Assembly: GCA_026396675.1 (NCBI GenBank)
Contig: JAPLWI010000010.1
Location: 1-43,464, forward strand
Origin: Candidatus Kaiserbacteria bacterium
GTDB taxonomy: Bacteria > Patescibacteriota > Minisyncoccia > Phycocordibacterales > Phycocordibacteraceae
Direction: 5' to 3'
Length of the DNA: 43,464 nucleotides
Position numbers and translations under genes: made by a program. Below the pieces are notes generated by a model. That model did no database searches. It saw only the letters and a program-made list of their open reading frames with translations, and had not been told where the DNA came from. Positions 1 through 6,318 of the stretch are shown here, in pieces; position 1 is the first letter of the stretch, and each line of letters starts with the position of its first letter.

Positions 1-80
1 CGAACCGCCGCCTTGTGGCGGGCGTGCTCGGAATTGATTTCAAAATGCCTTGGCAATTCTTGGCGGGAATCCCACCTGTC

Positions 81-101
81 GCCCGCGCCGAAGGCGCGGG
101 C
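81..101. repeat. GC-rich perfect hairpin
   Basis: Nine-base arms GCCCGCGCC / GGCGCGGGC around a GAA loop. It lies just downstream of the minus-strand tRNA-Ala and has no T tract. The inner GCGCC-GAA-GGCGC recurs inside the 3D-domain gene at 27999-28011, so it belongs to a dispersed palindrome family. The rest of 1-128 holds no gene that I can support. Confidence 0.6.
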
Positions 102-128
102 GGGGCGAATTTGGAGTCAAATCAAATT

Positions 129-204
129 TGGTGGACCATAGCGGACTTGAACCGCTTACCTCGTCAATGCGAATGACGCGCTCTACCAGATGAGCTAATG
201 GCCC
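129..204 (-). tRNA. tRNA-Ala (anticodon CGC)
   Basis: Complete cloverleaf on the minus strand. The acceptor stem GGGCCAT/ATGGTCC carries the G3:U70 pair that defines alanine tRNAs. The anticodon stem CGTCA/TGACG encloses loop TTCGCAT, giving anticodon CGC. The T loop is TTCAAGT. The 3' CCA is encoded, unlike in the other three tRNAs here. Confidence 0.95.
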
Positions 205-245
205 GTGCAGGCGATTCTAACATATTTGGGTTATAGTATGTTCTC

Positions 246-319
246 GCGCTCTTAGCTCAGTTGGTTAGAGCGTACGCTTCACACGCGTAAGGTCGCAGGT
301 TCGATCCCTGCAGAGCGCA
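246..319 (+). tRNA. tRNA-Val (anticodon CAC)
   Basis: Acceptor stem GCGCTCT/AGAGCGC, anticodon stem TACGC/GCGTA with loop TTCACAC (anticodon CAC), T loop TTCGATC, discriminator A. No encoded CCA. It lies 32 nt upstream of tRNA-Pro on the same strand, so the two are probably co-transcribed. Confidence 0.95.
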
Positions 320-351
320 CCCGCCTCCGCTGAGCTTCGGCGAGGCAAGCA

Positions 352-422
352 CGGGCCGGAGTATGCCGGTAGTACGCACGCTTCGGGTGCGTGTAGACCG
401 GGTTCAATTCCCGGCGGCCCGA
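352..422 (+). tRNA. tRNA-Pro (anticodon CGG)
   Basis: Acceptor stem CGGGCCG/CGGCCCG, anticodon stem CACGC/GCGTG with loop TTCGGGT (anticodon CGG), T arm CCGGG-TTCAATT-CCCGG, discriminator A. At 71 nt it is short because the D loop is compact. No encoded CCA. It sits just upstream of glyA. Confidence 0.93.
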
Positions 423-457
423 CAACCAGTGAATTAAATAGCTATATTACGCGTATC

Positions 458-472
458 GTGTTATTATAACAC
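458..472 (+). promoter_or_regulatory. glyA -10 region, probably leaderless
   Basis: GTGTTATTATAACAC is a palindrome containing TATTAT/TATAAC, 4-9 nt before the glyA ATG at 477. No Shine-Dalgarno lies between them. Transcription should start at or next to the ATG. The palindrome could also be an operator. Inference from spacing only. Confidence 0.5.
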
Positions 473-476
473 TCAA

Positions 477-1718
477 ATGAAAGACGGTGCCATCGTAAAG
501 TTAATACGCGAAGAAACAAAAAGACAGGCGGAAACGCTTGATCTTATTCCGTCTGAAAATACTGTCTCACAAGATGTTCTAAAAGCGCTTGGGTCAGTTC
601 TTACGAATAAATATTCTGAAGGATACCCTGGCAAACGTTATTACGCTGGCAATGAATACATTGATAAAATCGAGAATCTGTGCCGCACACGAGCACTTAA
701 ACTTTTCCATTGTTCCCCTAAACAATGGGGTGTGAATGTTCAAGCATATTCGGGATCGCCGGCGAATATGGCCGTGTATTACGCACTTCTTCAGCCGGGC
801 GAAAAAATTATGGGAATGAGTTTACCGTTTGGTGGACATCTCACGCATGGTTGGAAGGCAAATTTTTCGGCTCGTTTTTATAAGTCGATTCAATATACTG
901 TCGGCCGGGATGGATATATTGATTACACAGCTTTGCGAAAAATGGCGAAAAAAGAACGCCCGCAAATTGTTGTGACCGGTGCTACCGCGTATCCGCGCGT
1001 CATTGATTTTAAAAAAGTTGCTGCAATCGCACACGAAATTGGTGCTTATTTTCTCGCGGATATTTCTCATGAAGCCGGGTTGATAGCTGCCGGCGTATAT
1101 CCGTCACCGTTTCCATATGCTGATGTAATTACAATGACAACGCACAAAACTCTTCGTGGACCGCGCGGCGCGATTATTTTCACAAACATAAAATCTAAAA
1201 TTGCGAAAAGAAAAAAATGCGATATCGCGAAGGAAATTGACCGAGCAGTGTTCCCTGGATTACAAGGAGGTCCGCACGATCATCAGACCGCCGCAATTGC
1301 CGTCGCGCTGCACGAAGCGGCACAGCCGTCCTTTAAAAAATATGGCCGGCAAGTTGCGAAAAATGCGGCATCGTTAGCTAAAGAACTCGCACGCTATGGG
1401 TTCAACTTAGTAAGTGGCGGCACTGATAATCACCTCATGCTTATTGATCTTACGAAGCAGAAAATTTCTGGTCGTAACGCACAAGATCGCTTAGAAAAGT
1501 CGGGGATTATCGTAAACAGAAACGCTGTGCCATACGACCAGCGTAAACCATTTGATCCTTCCGGAATACGCCTCGGCACACCAGCGTTGACCTCGCGTGG
1601 GATGAAAGAAAAAGAAATGAAAGAAATCGCAAAATTGATCCACACAGTGCTTATCAAAAACAAAAATGTTAAAAATGAGGTGGCGAAGCTTTGCCGGAAA
1701 TACAAAAATGATCGTTGA
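477..1718 (+). CDS. glyA: Serine hydroxymethyltransferase
   Basis: PLP enzyme interconverting serine and glycine while forming 5,10-methylene-tetrahydrofolate in the cytoplasm. At 413 residues it has full family length. Visible signatures are LIPSENTVS near residues 23-31, the GSPAN loop (93-97), ADISHEAGLIAAG with the cofactor-binding Asp195, and THKTLRGPRG with the Schiff-base Lys224. It overlaps folD by 11 nt, so the two form a one-carbon operon. The start has no Shine-Dalgarno but a -10-like box just upstream. The start is supported by the normal N-terminal length. Very secure. Confidence 0.97.
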   Translation: MKDGAIVKLIREETKRQAETLDLIPSENTVSQDVLKALGSVLTNKYSEGYPGKRYYAGNEYIDKIENLCRTRALKLFHCSPKQWGVNVQAYSGSPANMAVYYALLQPGEKIMGMSLPFGGHLTHGWKANFSARFYKSIQYTVGRDGYIDYTALRKMAKKERPQIVVTGATAYPRVIDFKKVAAIAHEIGAYFLADISHEAGLIAAGVYPSPFPYADVITMTTHKTLRGPRGAIIFTNIKSKIAKRKKCDIAKEIDRAVFPGLQGGPHDHQTAAIAVALHEAAQPSFKKYGRQVAKNAASLAKELARYGFNLVSGGTDNHLMLIDLTKQKISGRNAQDRLEKSGIIVNRNAVPYDQRKPFDPSGIRLGTPALTSRGMKEKEMKEIAKLIHTVLIKNKNVKNEVAKLCRKYKNDR

Positions 1719-2511
1719 TGGAAAAAATATTGCGAATACCCTGCTAGAACGGCTCGCGGAATTGCCGAAACCGAATAAATTTTGTGCAGCGGTTTTGGTC
1801 GGTAATGATGCCGCCTCTGTTAGTTTCTTAAAGCAAAAAGAAAATACTGCAAAAAAGATTGGTGTTGATTTTAAGATTTATCAGTTCCCAGAAGAAATAA
1901 AAGATGACGAATTACGAAGTGAAGTAGAAAAAATCGCGGCCGATGAAACCTGCGGCGGAGTTATCATACAGCTACCATTACCGAGTCATCTTAACCGGAA
2001 TTATATTTTGAATGCTGTTCCGCTAAAGAAAGATGTTGATGTTTTAGGCGAACACGCACTTGGTGCGTTTTATACAGAACAATCAAAGACGCTTCCGCCA
2101 GCAGTTGGCGTCGTAGAATTAATTTGCGAAACGCAAAAATATGATTTGAGTTCAAGCCGTGTTGCGGTTGTTGGTCTCGGACTCCTCGTCGGCCGACCGA
2201 TTGCGAATTGGATAATGCGCAAGGCAAAAGAAACCATACTTCTTCGCAGCACGAGCGACCTCGCGCTACTTAAAAACGCCGACCTAGTGATTACCGGCGT
2301 CGGCAAAGCGGGTCTTATAAAACCGGAGATGTTAAAAGCCGGCGCTGCTGTTATTGATTTTGGATACGACTCAATGCGCGGCGATTTTGATTCTACAGGA
2401 CTAGCATCTGACAATCAGCATATTTCTTTCTACACTCAAACCCCCGGCGGCACTGGACCAATCCTCGTCGCAAAACTATTTGAAAATTTCTATCGTCTTA
2501 ACGTGAGCTAA
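1708..2511 (+). CDS. folD: Methylene-THF dehydrogenase / cyclohydrolase
   Basis: Bifunctional enzyme oxidising 5,10-methylene-THF, the glyA product, to 10-formyl-THF. I chose ATG 1708 (MIVDGKNIAN), which overlaps the glyA stop. The longer frame from 1666 adds 14 residues that belong to the glyA coding region. The protein is 267 residues, slightly short. Motifs are GGVIIQLPLPSH, KDVDVLGE, a dinucleotide-binding stretch VGLGLLVGRP and the C-terminal TPGGTGPI. The active-site segment reads SVSFLKQK: the catalytic Lys is kept, but the usual Tyr is Phe. NAD or NADP preference cannot be told from sequence. Confidence 0.93.
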   Translation: MIVDGKNIANTLLERLAELPKPNKFCAAVLVGNDAASVSFLKQKENTAKKIGVDFKIYQFPEEIKDDELRSEVEKIAADETCGGVIIQLPLPSHLNRNYILNAVPLKKDVDVLGEHALGAFYTEQSKTLPPAVGVVELICETQKYDLSSSRVAVVGLGLLVGRPIANWIMRKAKETILLRSTSDLALLKNADLVITGVGKAGLIKPEMLKAGAAVIDFGYDSMRGDFDSTGLASDNQHISFYTQTPGGTGPILVAKLFENFYRLNVS

Positions 2512-2522
2512 TTTTGTGCTTG

Positions 2523-2560
2523 CACTGCGAAGCTCGTAGTAATCTACGAGCGAAGTAGTG
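2523..2560. repeat. Palindrome beside tRNA-Ala
   Basis: GCTCGTAG-TAAT-CTACGAGC (2532-2551) is a perfect eight-base hairpin with further pairing CACT/AGTG outside it. It falls between the convergent folD and tRNA-Ala and may help separate their transcripts. There is no T run, so a classical terminator is not supported. Confidence 0.45.
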
Positions 2561-2631
2561 GACCTGACCGGTTTCGGACCGGTTACCTCCTCATTGCAAA
2601 TGAGGCGCTCTACCAATTGAGCTACAGGCCC
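2559..2631 (-). tRNA. tRNA-Ala (anticodon TGC)
   Basis: Acceptor stem GGGCCTG/CAGGTCC with the alanine G3:U70 pair, anticodon loop TTTGCAA (anticodon TGC), T arm ACCGG/CCGGT. No encoded CCA. It lies 12 nt downstream of the ddl stop codon on the same strand. Confidence 0.95.
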
Positions 2632-2643
2632 GAGCTTTTTACT

Positions 2644-3606
2644 CTACCGCGAGAGCGCGAGATTTACCAGATGCGATAGAAATTCGTGAAATGGAACGCC
2701 GACCGCTGCGAGCGACTTCGGCATAAGTGAGTCGGCGGTAAGTCCCGGCAAGGTGTTCGTTTCAAGATAATAAACGCCTCTTGGAGCAACAATAAAATCG
2801 CTACGTGAATAATGGCGTAGACCTAAAGCGCGATGCATCACTTTCGCCGCTCGCTGTAATTCTTCTGCGCCAACTCGCGAGAATCTGCCTGGACAAATTT
2901 CGTGCGTCCTACCGCCATATTTCGCCTCATACGAAAAGAAATCATCGTCTTGTGGCACTATTTCAATTGGTGGAAGAGTATAAAGTTTTTCTCCGCGCAA
3001 CCCTTCCACAACACCAGCAGACGCCTCTTTCCCACGGATATATTCTTCAACTAAGACGTTTGGCGCGCCATCCGCAAAAAGTTGTTCAATTGCAGTAAGT
3101 ACCGGAGCATACCCGCCGACGATAGACACGCCAACCGACGAACCCCAGCCGATCGGCTTAACCACAACTGGTTGATGAAAATTGCGGATGATTTCTCGCG
3201 CAATATTTTCGCTCTCTCCAGCGTTCTCAACATACCGAAAATCAGGAGTGAAAAGTCCTGCTTCTTTCGCTCGCGTTTTAGCCATAAGTTTATGCATCGC
3301 GAGATATGAGCCGAATGAGTCAGCGCCAGTATAAGGAACGCCGAATTGTTCAAGGAGTTTTTGCACTTCCCCATCCTCGCCGTACTCTCCATGGAGACCA
3401 TTTAAAATAACATCAACTTGTCGCAAAATACGTTCTGGCAAAACTGGCCGACCACGATCGTGCCACTGTCCGTTTTTGTCAATGTAAATATCGTGCGTAA
3501 TGAATCGTTCTTCTGGAAGATTTGCGAGCATTGCCGCACCGGTCTTGAGTGATACCTCGTGCTCGCGTGACGGACCGCCTCGCAATACCCCGACGATAGT
3601 TTGCAT
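2644..3606 (-). CDS. ddl: D-alanine--D-alanine ligase
   Basis: ATP-grasp enzyme making the D-Ala-D-Ala dipeptide for peptidoglycan. The 320 residues match the family. GGPSREHEVSL holds Glu15. NGLHGEYGEDG is at 69-79. The ATP-binding Lys150 and the GSSVGV loop (155-160) follow. Tyr230, metal ligands Asp270, Glu282 and Asn284, and the TLPGLTADSL loop are all present, so the enzyme should be active. The gene ends next to tRNA-Ala. A TATACT box lies 6 nt before the ATG and there is no Shine-Dalgarno, so the mRNA is probably leaderless. Confidence 0.97.
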   Translation of the reverse strand: MQTIVGVLRGGPSREHEVSLKTGAAMLANLPEERFITHDIYIDKNGQWHDRGRPVLPERILRQVDVILNGLHGEYGEDGEVQKLLEQFGVPYTGADSFGSYLAMHKLMAKTRAKEAGLFTPDFRYVENAGESENIAREIIRNFHQPVVVKPIGWGSSVGVSIVGGYAPVLTAIEQLFADGAPNVLVEEYIRGKEASAGVVEGLRGEKLYTLPPIEIVPQDDDFFSYEAKYGGRTHEICPGRFSRVGAEELQRAAKVMHRALGLRHYSRSDFIVAPRGVYYLETNTLPGLTADSLMPKSLAAVGVPFHEFLSHLVNLALSR

Positions 3607-3612
3607 GTTTTT

Positions 3613-3618
3613 AGTATA
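3613..3618 (-). promoter_or_regulatory. ddl -10 box (leaderless)
   Basis: Minus strand TATACT, then AAAAAC, then the ddl ATG. With normal spacing the first transcribed base is the A of ATG. A good -35 is not evident. Confidence 0.55.
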
Positions 3619-3661
3619 ACAGAGTCATAAATAAGTCCTTCATGTCGGCACTTCACAGTAC

Positions 3662-3687
3662 TTGACATAATGATTTAGAAGTATACT
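3662..3687 (+). promoter_or_regulatory. Promoter-like TTGACA/TATACT
   Basis: TTGACA (3662-3667) and TATACT (3682-3687) lie upstream of the small gene at 3747. The spacer is only 14 nt, so either the -35 is off-register or the promoter relies on its -10. A leader of about 50 nt follows. Confidence 0.45.
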
Positions 3688-3746
3688 CTGTGAATAGAAA
3701 TTTTGCGAGAAGTACATTCAATTAACCTGAAAGAGGAGGAATCGAA

Positions 3747-4163
3747 ATGGGTACAGACGCTTGTGATGCGCCGTGCATCGTAAATACGGCAGAAGGATTT
3801 AGTCCTGTGTTCTGTCAAAAAGAGCTCGGTCATGTTGGAGAACATTCTTTCAACATGCTGGACCAATCCGGCAAAGAAGTTACTGTGGAGTGGAATTATC
3901 TTGGGCAAGTAACTGAAGTTGGCGATTTTGAACTCCCACCGATGTTGGATCAGCGCTGCAAGGACTGGGCTCATATTCCTTTGTTCAAAGGATTTTTGCC
4001 CACTCCGGAAAAACGGCAGTGGGGACCCAATCTGATGCTATTCTCTGTCCTGCAGAAACTGAAAGCAAGTTTCTGCTGCGGAAAAACTCCAGGACATGAT
4101 GGGCCACACATCAGAAGCGGAGTTTTTGGTCCACTAGGCATTAAATGGGAAATCAAATGGTAA
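3747..4163 (+). CDS. Small protein with two C-x4-GHxGxH motifs
   Basis: Function not recognised. The 138 residues contain two copies of C-x4-G-H-x-G-x-H, at Cys23...His33 and Cys111...His121, which look like paired metal-binding (probably zinc) knuckles. Two more Cys are at 6 and 10. There is no signal peptide or membrane segment, so it is probably cytoplasmic. The start is fixed by a strong AGAGGAGG Shine-Dalgarno. The gene has its own promoter-like sequence and a strong terminator and stands alone between ddl and tgt, so it looks like a self-contained cassette. Similar GHxGxH segments occur in small uncharacterised proteins of other bacteria. Confidence 0.8.
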   Translation: MGTDACDAPCIVNTAEGFSPVFCQKELGHVGEHSFNMLDQSGKEVTVEWNYLGQVTEVGDFELPPMLDQRCKDWAHIPLFKGFLPTPEKRQWGPNLMLFSVLQKLKASFCCGKTPGHDGPHIRSGVFGPLGIKWEIKW

Positions 4164-4166
4164 ACG

Positions 4167-4190
4167 AAGGGAGGTCATCTGACCTCCCTT
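4167..4190. terminator. Bidirectional rho-independent terminator
   Basis: Arms AAGGGAGGTCA / TGACCTCCCTT with a TC loop, then TTTT on the plus strand. It ends the 3747-4163 gene and, read the other way, lies just beyond the tgt stop at 4193. Confidence 0.85.
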
Positions 4191-4192
4191 TT

Positions 4193-5515
4193 CTATTTAG
4201 AATAATATTCGCGAACAAAATCCTCGCGATATTCGTCAAAATTCCCGTCAAGAATTGCCTCTCGCGCACCGGCGACGAGATCCAAGATAAATTTCAGATT
4301 GTGCATTGAAGCAATAGTCGCGCCGAGCATCTCACCACTTCGTAAAAGATGCGACATATATGCGCGAGTAAATCCAGATGTGATGGACTTCGTAAATCCA
4401 TCATCAGAGGATGGATTTACGAAGTCCCGACATTCCGAGAGCGGCGTGAAATCGGAGTGATATTTTTCATTTTTTAAATGAATCAAACCGTGCTTTGTGT
4501 AAATAGAACCGTGCCGCCCGAGGCGCGTTGCCGCGACGCAGTCAAAAAGATCCATACCATTCGCAATGCCTTCGAGAATATCTCCTGGCTCGCCGATGCC
4601 GAGAAAGTGCCGCGGCAATTCTTCGGGTAATTCGGCAACTGCTGCTGCAAGTGCGCCGCGCATATCTTCTTTTGAAAATGACCCGCCGATACCGATGCCG
4701 TCGAATCCTAAACGCGAAATCTCGCGTGCTGATTCCCTTCGTAAATCCTCGTGACGACCGCCTTGAACGATGCCAAAAAGTGCCTGTTTTTTATTCGCAT
4801 TAATATTCTGTCGATGCGTCTTCAGAGACCGTTCTGCCCAGCGATGTGTGCGCTCCATTGCTTCGCGTTGATATTCATATGGCTCGGTTGGCGAAGTACA
4901 TTCGTCAAACGCAAAAAATATATCTGCACCGAGTGCATGTTGTATTTCTACCGAGCGTTCCGGCGTGAAGCGGTGTAGTGACCCGTCAAGGTGTGAAGTG
5001 AAAGAAACGCCTTCATCATCAATGATTGCAAGTTGGCCATGTTGACTTGCTACTTCTTCATCAAAAACAGCGAGCCCATGTTTGGACTTCGTAAGTCCAT
5101 CATCAGATGATGGACTTACGAAGTCCTTCACATCATCGCGTGTAAATTTGGAAATGGTTTTGTTAAACGCAGCACCGAGAGAGAATACTTGGAAGCCGCC
5201 GGAGTCGGTCATTGTCGGCCCCCACTCCGCAGAAGCTCCGCGGGGCGAGCCCTTCCAATTCATAAATTTCGCCAAGCCGCCCGCGTTTTTTACAATCTCT
5301 TCGCCCGGCTGAAGATATAGATGATAAGTGTTCGCGAGCACAACTTCAGCGCCGAGCGCCACGAGTTGTTCTGGGAGAATTCCCTTTACGCTTGCTTTGG
5401 TGCCAACAGGAGCGAATGCGGGTGTGTGAATGGCGCCGTGAGGGGTTTCAATGACGCCAGCGCGCGCCCGGCAACCGGGCGCGCGTTGTTCTATTTTAAA
5501 ATTAATCGCTCCCAT
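4193..5515 (-). CDS. tgt: tRNA-guanine transglycosylase with four palindromic insertions
   Basis: Exchanges guanine-34 in GUN-anticodon tRNAs for a queuosine precursor. I chose ATG 5515; a GTG at 5518 adds one residue. The 440 residues exceed the usual 370-380. MTDSGGFQVFSL holds the catalytic Asp, and GMDLFDCV the nucleophile region. Four palindromes are translated in frame: residues about 11-19 (RAPGCRARA), 90-99 (SPRGASAEWG), 130-144 (KDFVSPSSDDGLTKS) and 363-378 (RDFVNPSSDDGFTKS). The last replaces the CxCxxC part of the zinc site, leaving one Cys and the His of SMHNLKF. The fold may survive, but zinc binding and activity are uncertain. Confidence 0.93.
   Translation of the reverse strand: MGAINFKIEQRAPGCRARAGVIETPHGAIHTPAFAPVGTKASVKGILPEQLVALGAEVVLANTYHLYLQPGEEIVKNAGGLAKFMNWKGSPRGASAEWGPTMTDSGGFQVFSLGAAFNKTISKFTRDDVKDFVSPSSDDGLTKSKHGLAVFDEEVASQHGQLAIIDDEGVSFTSHLDGSLHRFTPERSVEIQHALGADIFFAFDECTSPTEPYEYQREAMERTHRWAERSLKTHRQNINANKKQALFGIVQGGRHEDLRRESAREISRLGFDGIGIGGSFSKEDMRGALAAAVAELPEELPRHFLGIGEPGDILEGIANGMDLFDCVAATRLGRHGSIYTKHGLIHLKNEKYHSDFTPLSECRDFVNPSSDDGFTKSITSGFTRAYMSHLLRSGEMLGATIASMHNLKFILDLVAGAREAILDGNFDEYREDFVREYYSK
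4385..4427. repeat. REP-like palindrome inside tgt (zinc-site copy)
   Basis: Perfect 18-base arms (4385-4402 and 4410-4427) around a 7-nt loop. Each arm contains GGACTTCGTAAATCC or its complement. It encodes RDFVNPSSDDGFTKS. The flanking GGAATGTC recurs beside the copy in the cysteine desulfurase gene, so the mobile unit is larger than the hairpin. Confidence 0.85.
5084..5126. repeat. REP-like palindrome inside tgt (second copy)
   Basis: Perfect 43-nt palindrome with 21-base arms around a single A. Each arm holds GGACTTCGTAAGTCC, itself palindromic. It encodes KDFVSPSSDDGLTKS in the same reading frame as the other tgt copy. Confidence 0.87.
5220..5251. repeat. GC-rich repeat inside tgt
   Basis: Imperfect palindrome around ACTCCGCAGAAGCTCCGCGG. 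It adds SPRGASAEWG between FMNWK and the TDSGG motif, where family members normally have only a few residues. Recognised mainly as extra sequence in a conserved spot. Confidence 0.55.
5461..5485. repeat. GC-rich perfect palindrome inside tgt N-terminus
   Basis: Arms CGCGCGCCCGG / CCGGGCGCGCG, 11 bases each, loop CAA. It encodes RAPGCRARA where tgt normally has a short basic stretch before TPHG. Confidence 0.75.
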
Positions 5516-5537
5516 CACTCACAACTATGCCCTACAA

Positions 5538-6269
5538 TCAGAGCGTTGTCACTGTTGCAGAAATGCTGTTGTTATTCGTATTTGATTCTGGCGATTGAAG
5601 TTGGCGATTCGGGTCAATGGTGATGGTAATGGTGTGTGTGCCAGGAGTGTTATTGGCGAAGTGTACGATGTACTCGCTCGGCTGACCTGGAGCAAGTGAT
5701 GCTTGTGTGAAGCTCTTATTCGCAGAATTACTGCCAGAAATGTTCATCGCCCATTGTCCAGACACATTCGTACCAACATTTTTCACCAAGAATTTCACCG
5801 CGATTGGAGTGTTCACAGGAATCGTTGTAGCCGAGACGATGGCATTACCAGAACTGTATCCAATGGTTTCTATGATAATCGCAAGATCGGGCGAGCCGTA
5901 GTAATTCTGGATTGCAGGCCCATCGGCAATAGTTATTGAAGTTCCTGGAGTCCAATATTGTTTTGATATTGAAGTTGTCTTCACAGGCGTTGAAGTTGCA
6001 ATTGTTGAATCAGTTGAACTCGCCTCTCCGAAATAAATCACCGACGGCATCGTTGTAGAAACAGTCGGGGCACTGTTTTTAAATGTTGAAGCAAAAACTG
6101 AACCAACATACACTACGGCCGCACCTGTACGATTCACAATAATCGGCACGAAGCGCGTCGAATAGATAGCAAGCCACATACCCGCCACGACAAGCGCGAA
6201 GAAGCCAACAACCGCAAGGCCGTTCACTGCCGTCCGGCGAGGTCGCGAGATGGTTTGAAAGTTATTCAT
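5538..6269 (-). CDS. Membrane-anchored CARDB-domain surface protein
   Basis: Likely role in adhesion or presentation at the cell surface; no enzyme signature. I chose the ATG at 6269 (MNNFQTIS). The upstream ATG at 6290 directly follows a TATAAT box, so it would lie before the transcription start. A transmembrane helix (AVVGFFALVVAGMWLAIYS) spans residues about 18-38, followed by a Ser/Thr-rich linker and a C-terminal CARDB/Ig-like domain (PDLAIIIETIGY ... NNNSISATV) of about 105 residues. It continues the surface block shared with the next gene upstream. Confidence 0.75.
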   Translation of the reverse strand: MNNFQTISRPRRTAVNGLAVVGFFALVVAGMWLAIYSTRFVPIIVNRTGAAVVYVGSVFASTFKNSAPTVSTTMPSVIYFGEASSTDSTIATSTPVKTTSISKQYWTPGTSITIADGPAIQNYYGSPDLAIIIETIGYSSGNAIVSATTIPVNTPIAVKFLVKNVGTNVSGQWAMNISGSNSANKSFTQASLAPGQPSEYIVHFANNTPGTHTITITIDPNRQLQSPESNTNNNSISATVTTL

Positions 6270-6318
6270 ATGTGGTGTTATGTTTACCATATTATAATTT
6301 TTATGTCAAGACATTTGA

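Noticed and set aside
477-1718. UGA recoding (code 25)
   Set aside because: TGA ends glyA with the expected C-terminal length, and no conserved frame reads through TGA.
4330-4350. CACTTCGTAAAAG as a further REP in tgt
   Set aside because: It encodes the normal HLLRSGE segment of tgt and is not palindromic.
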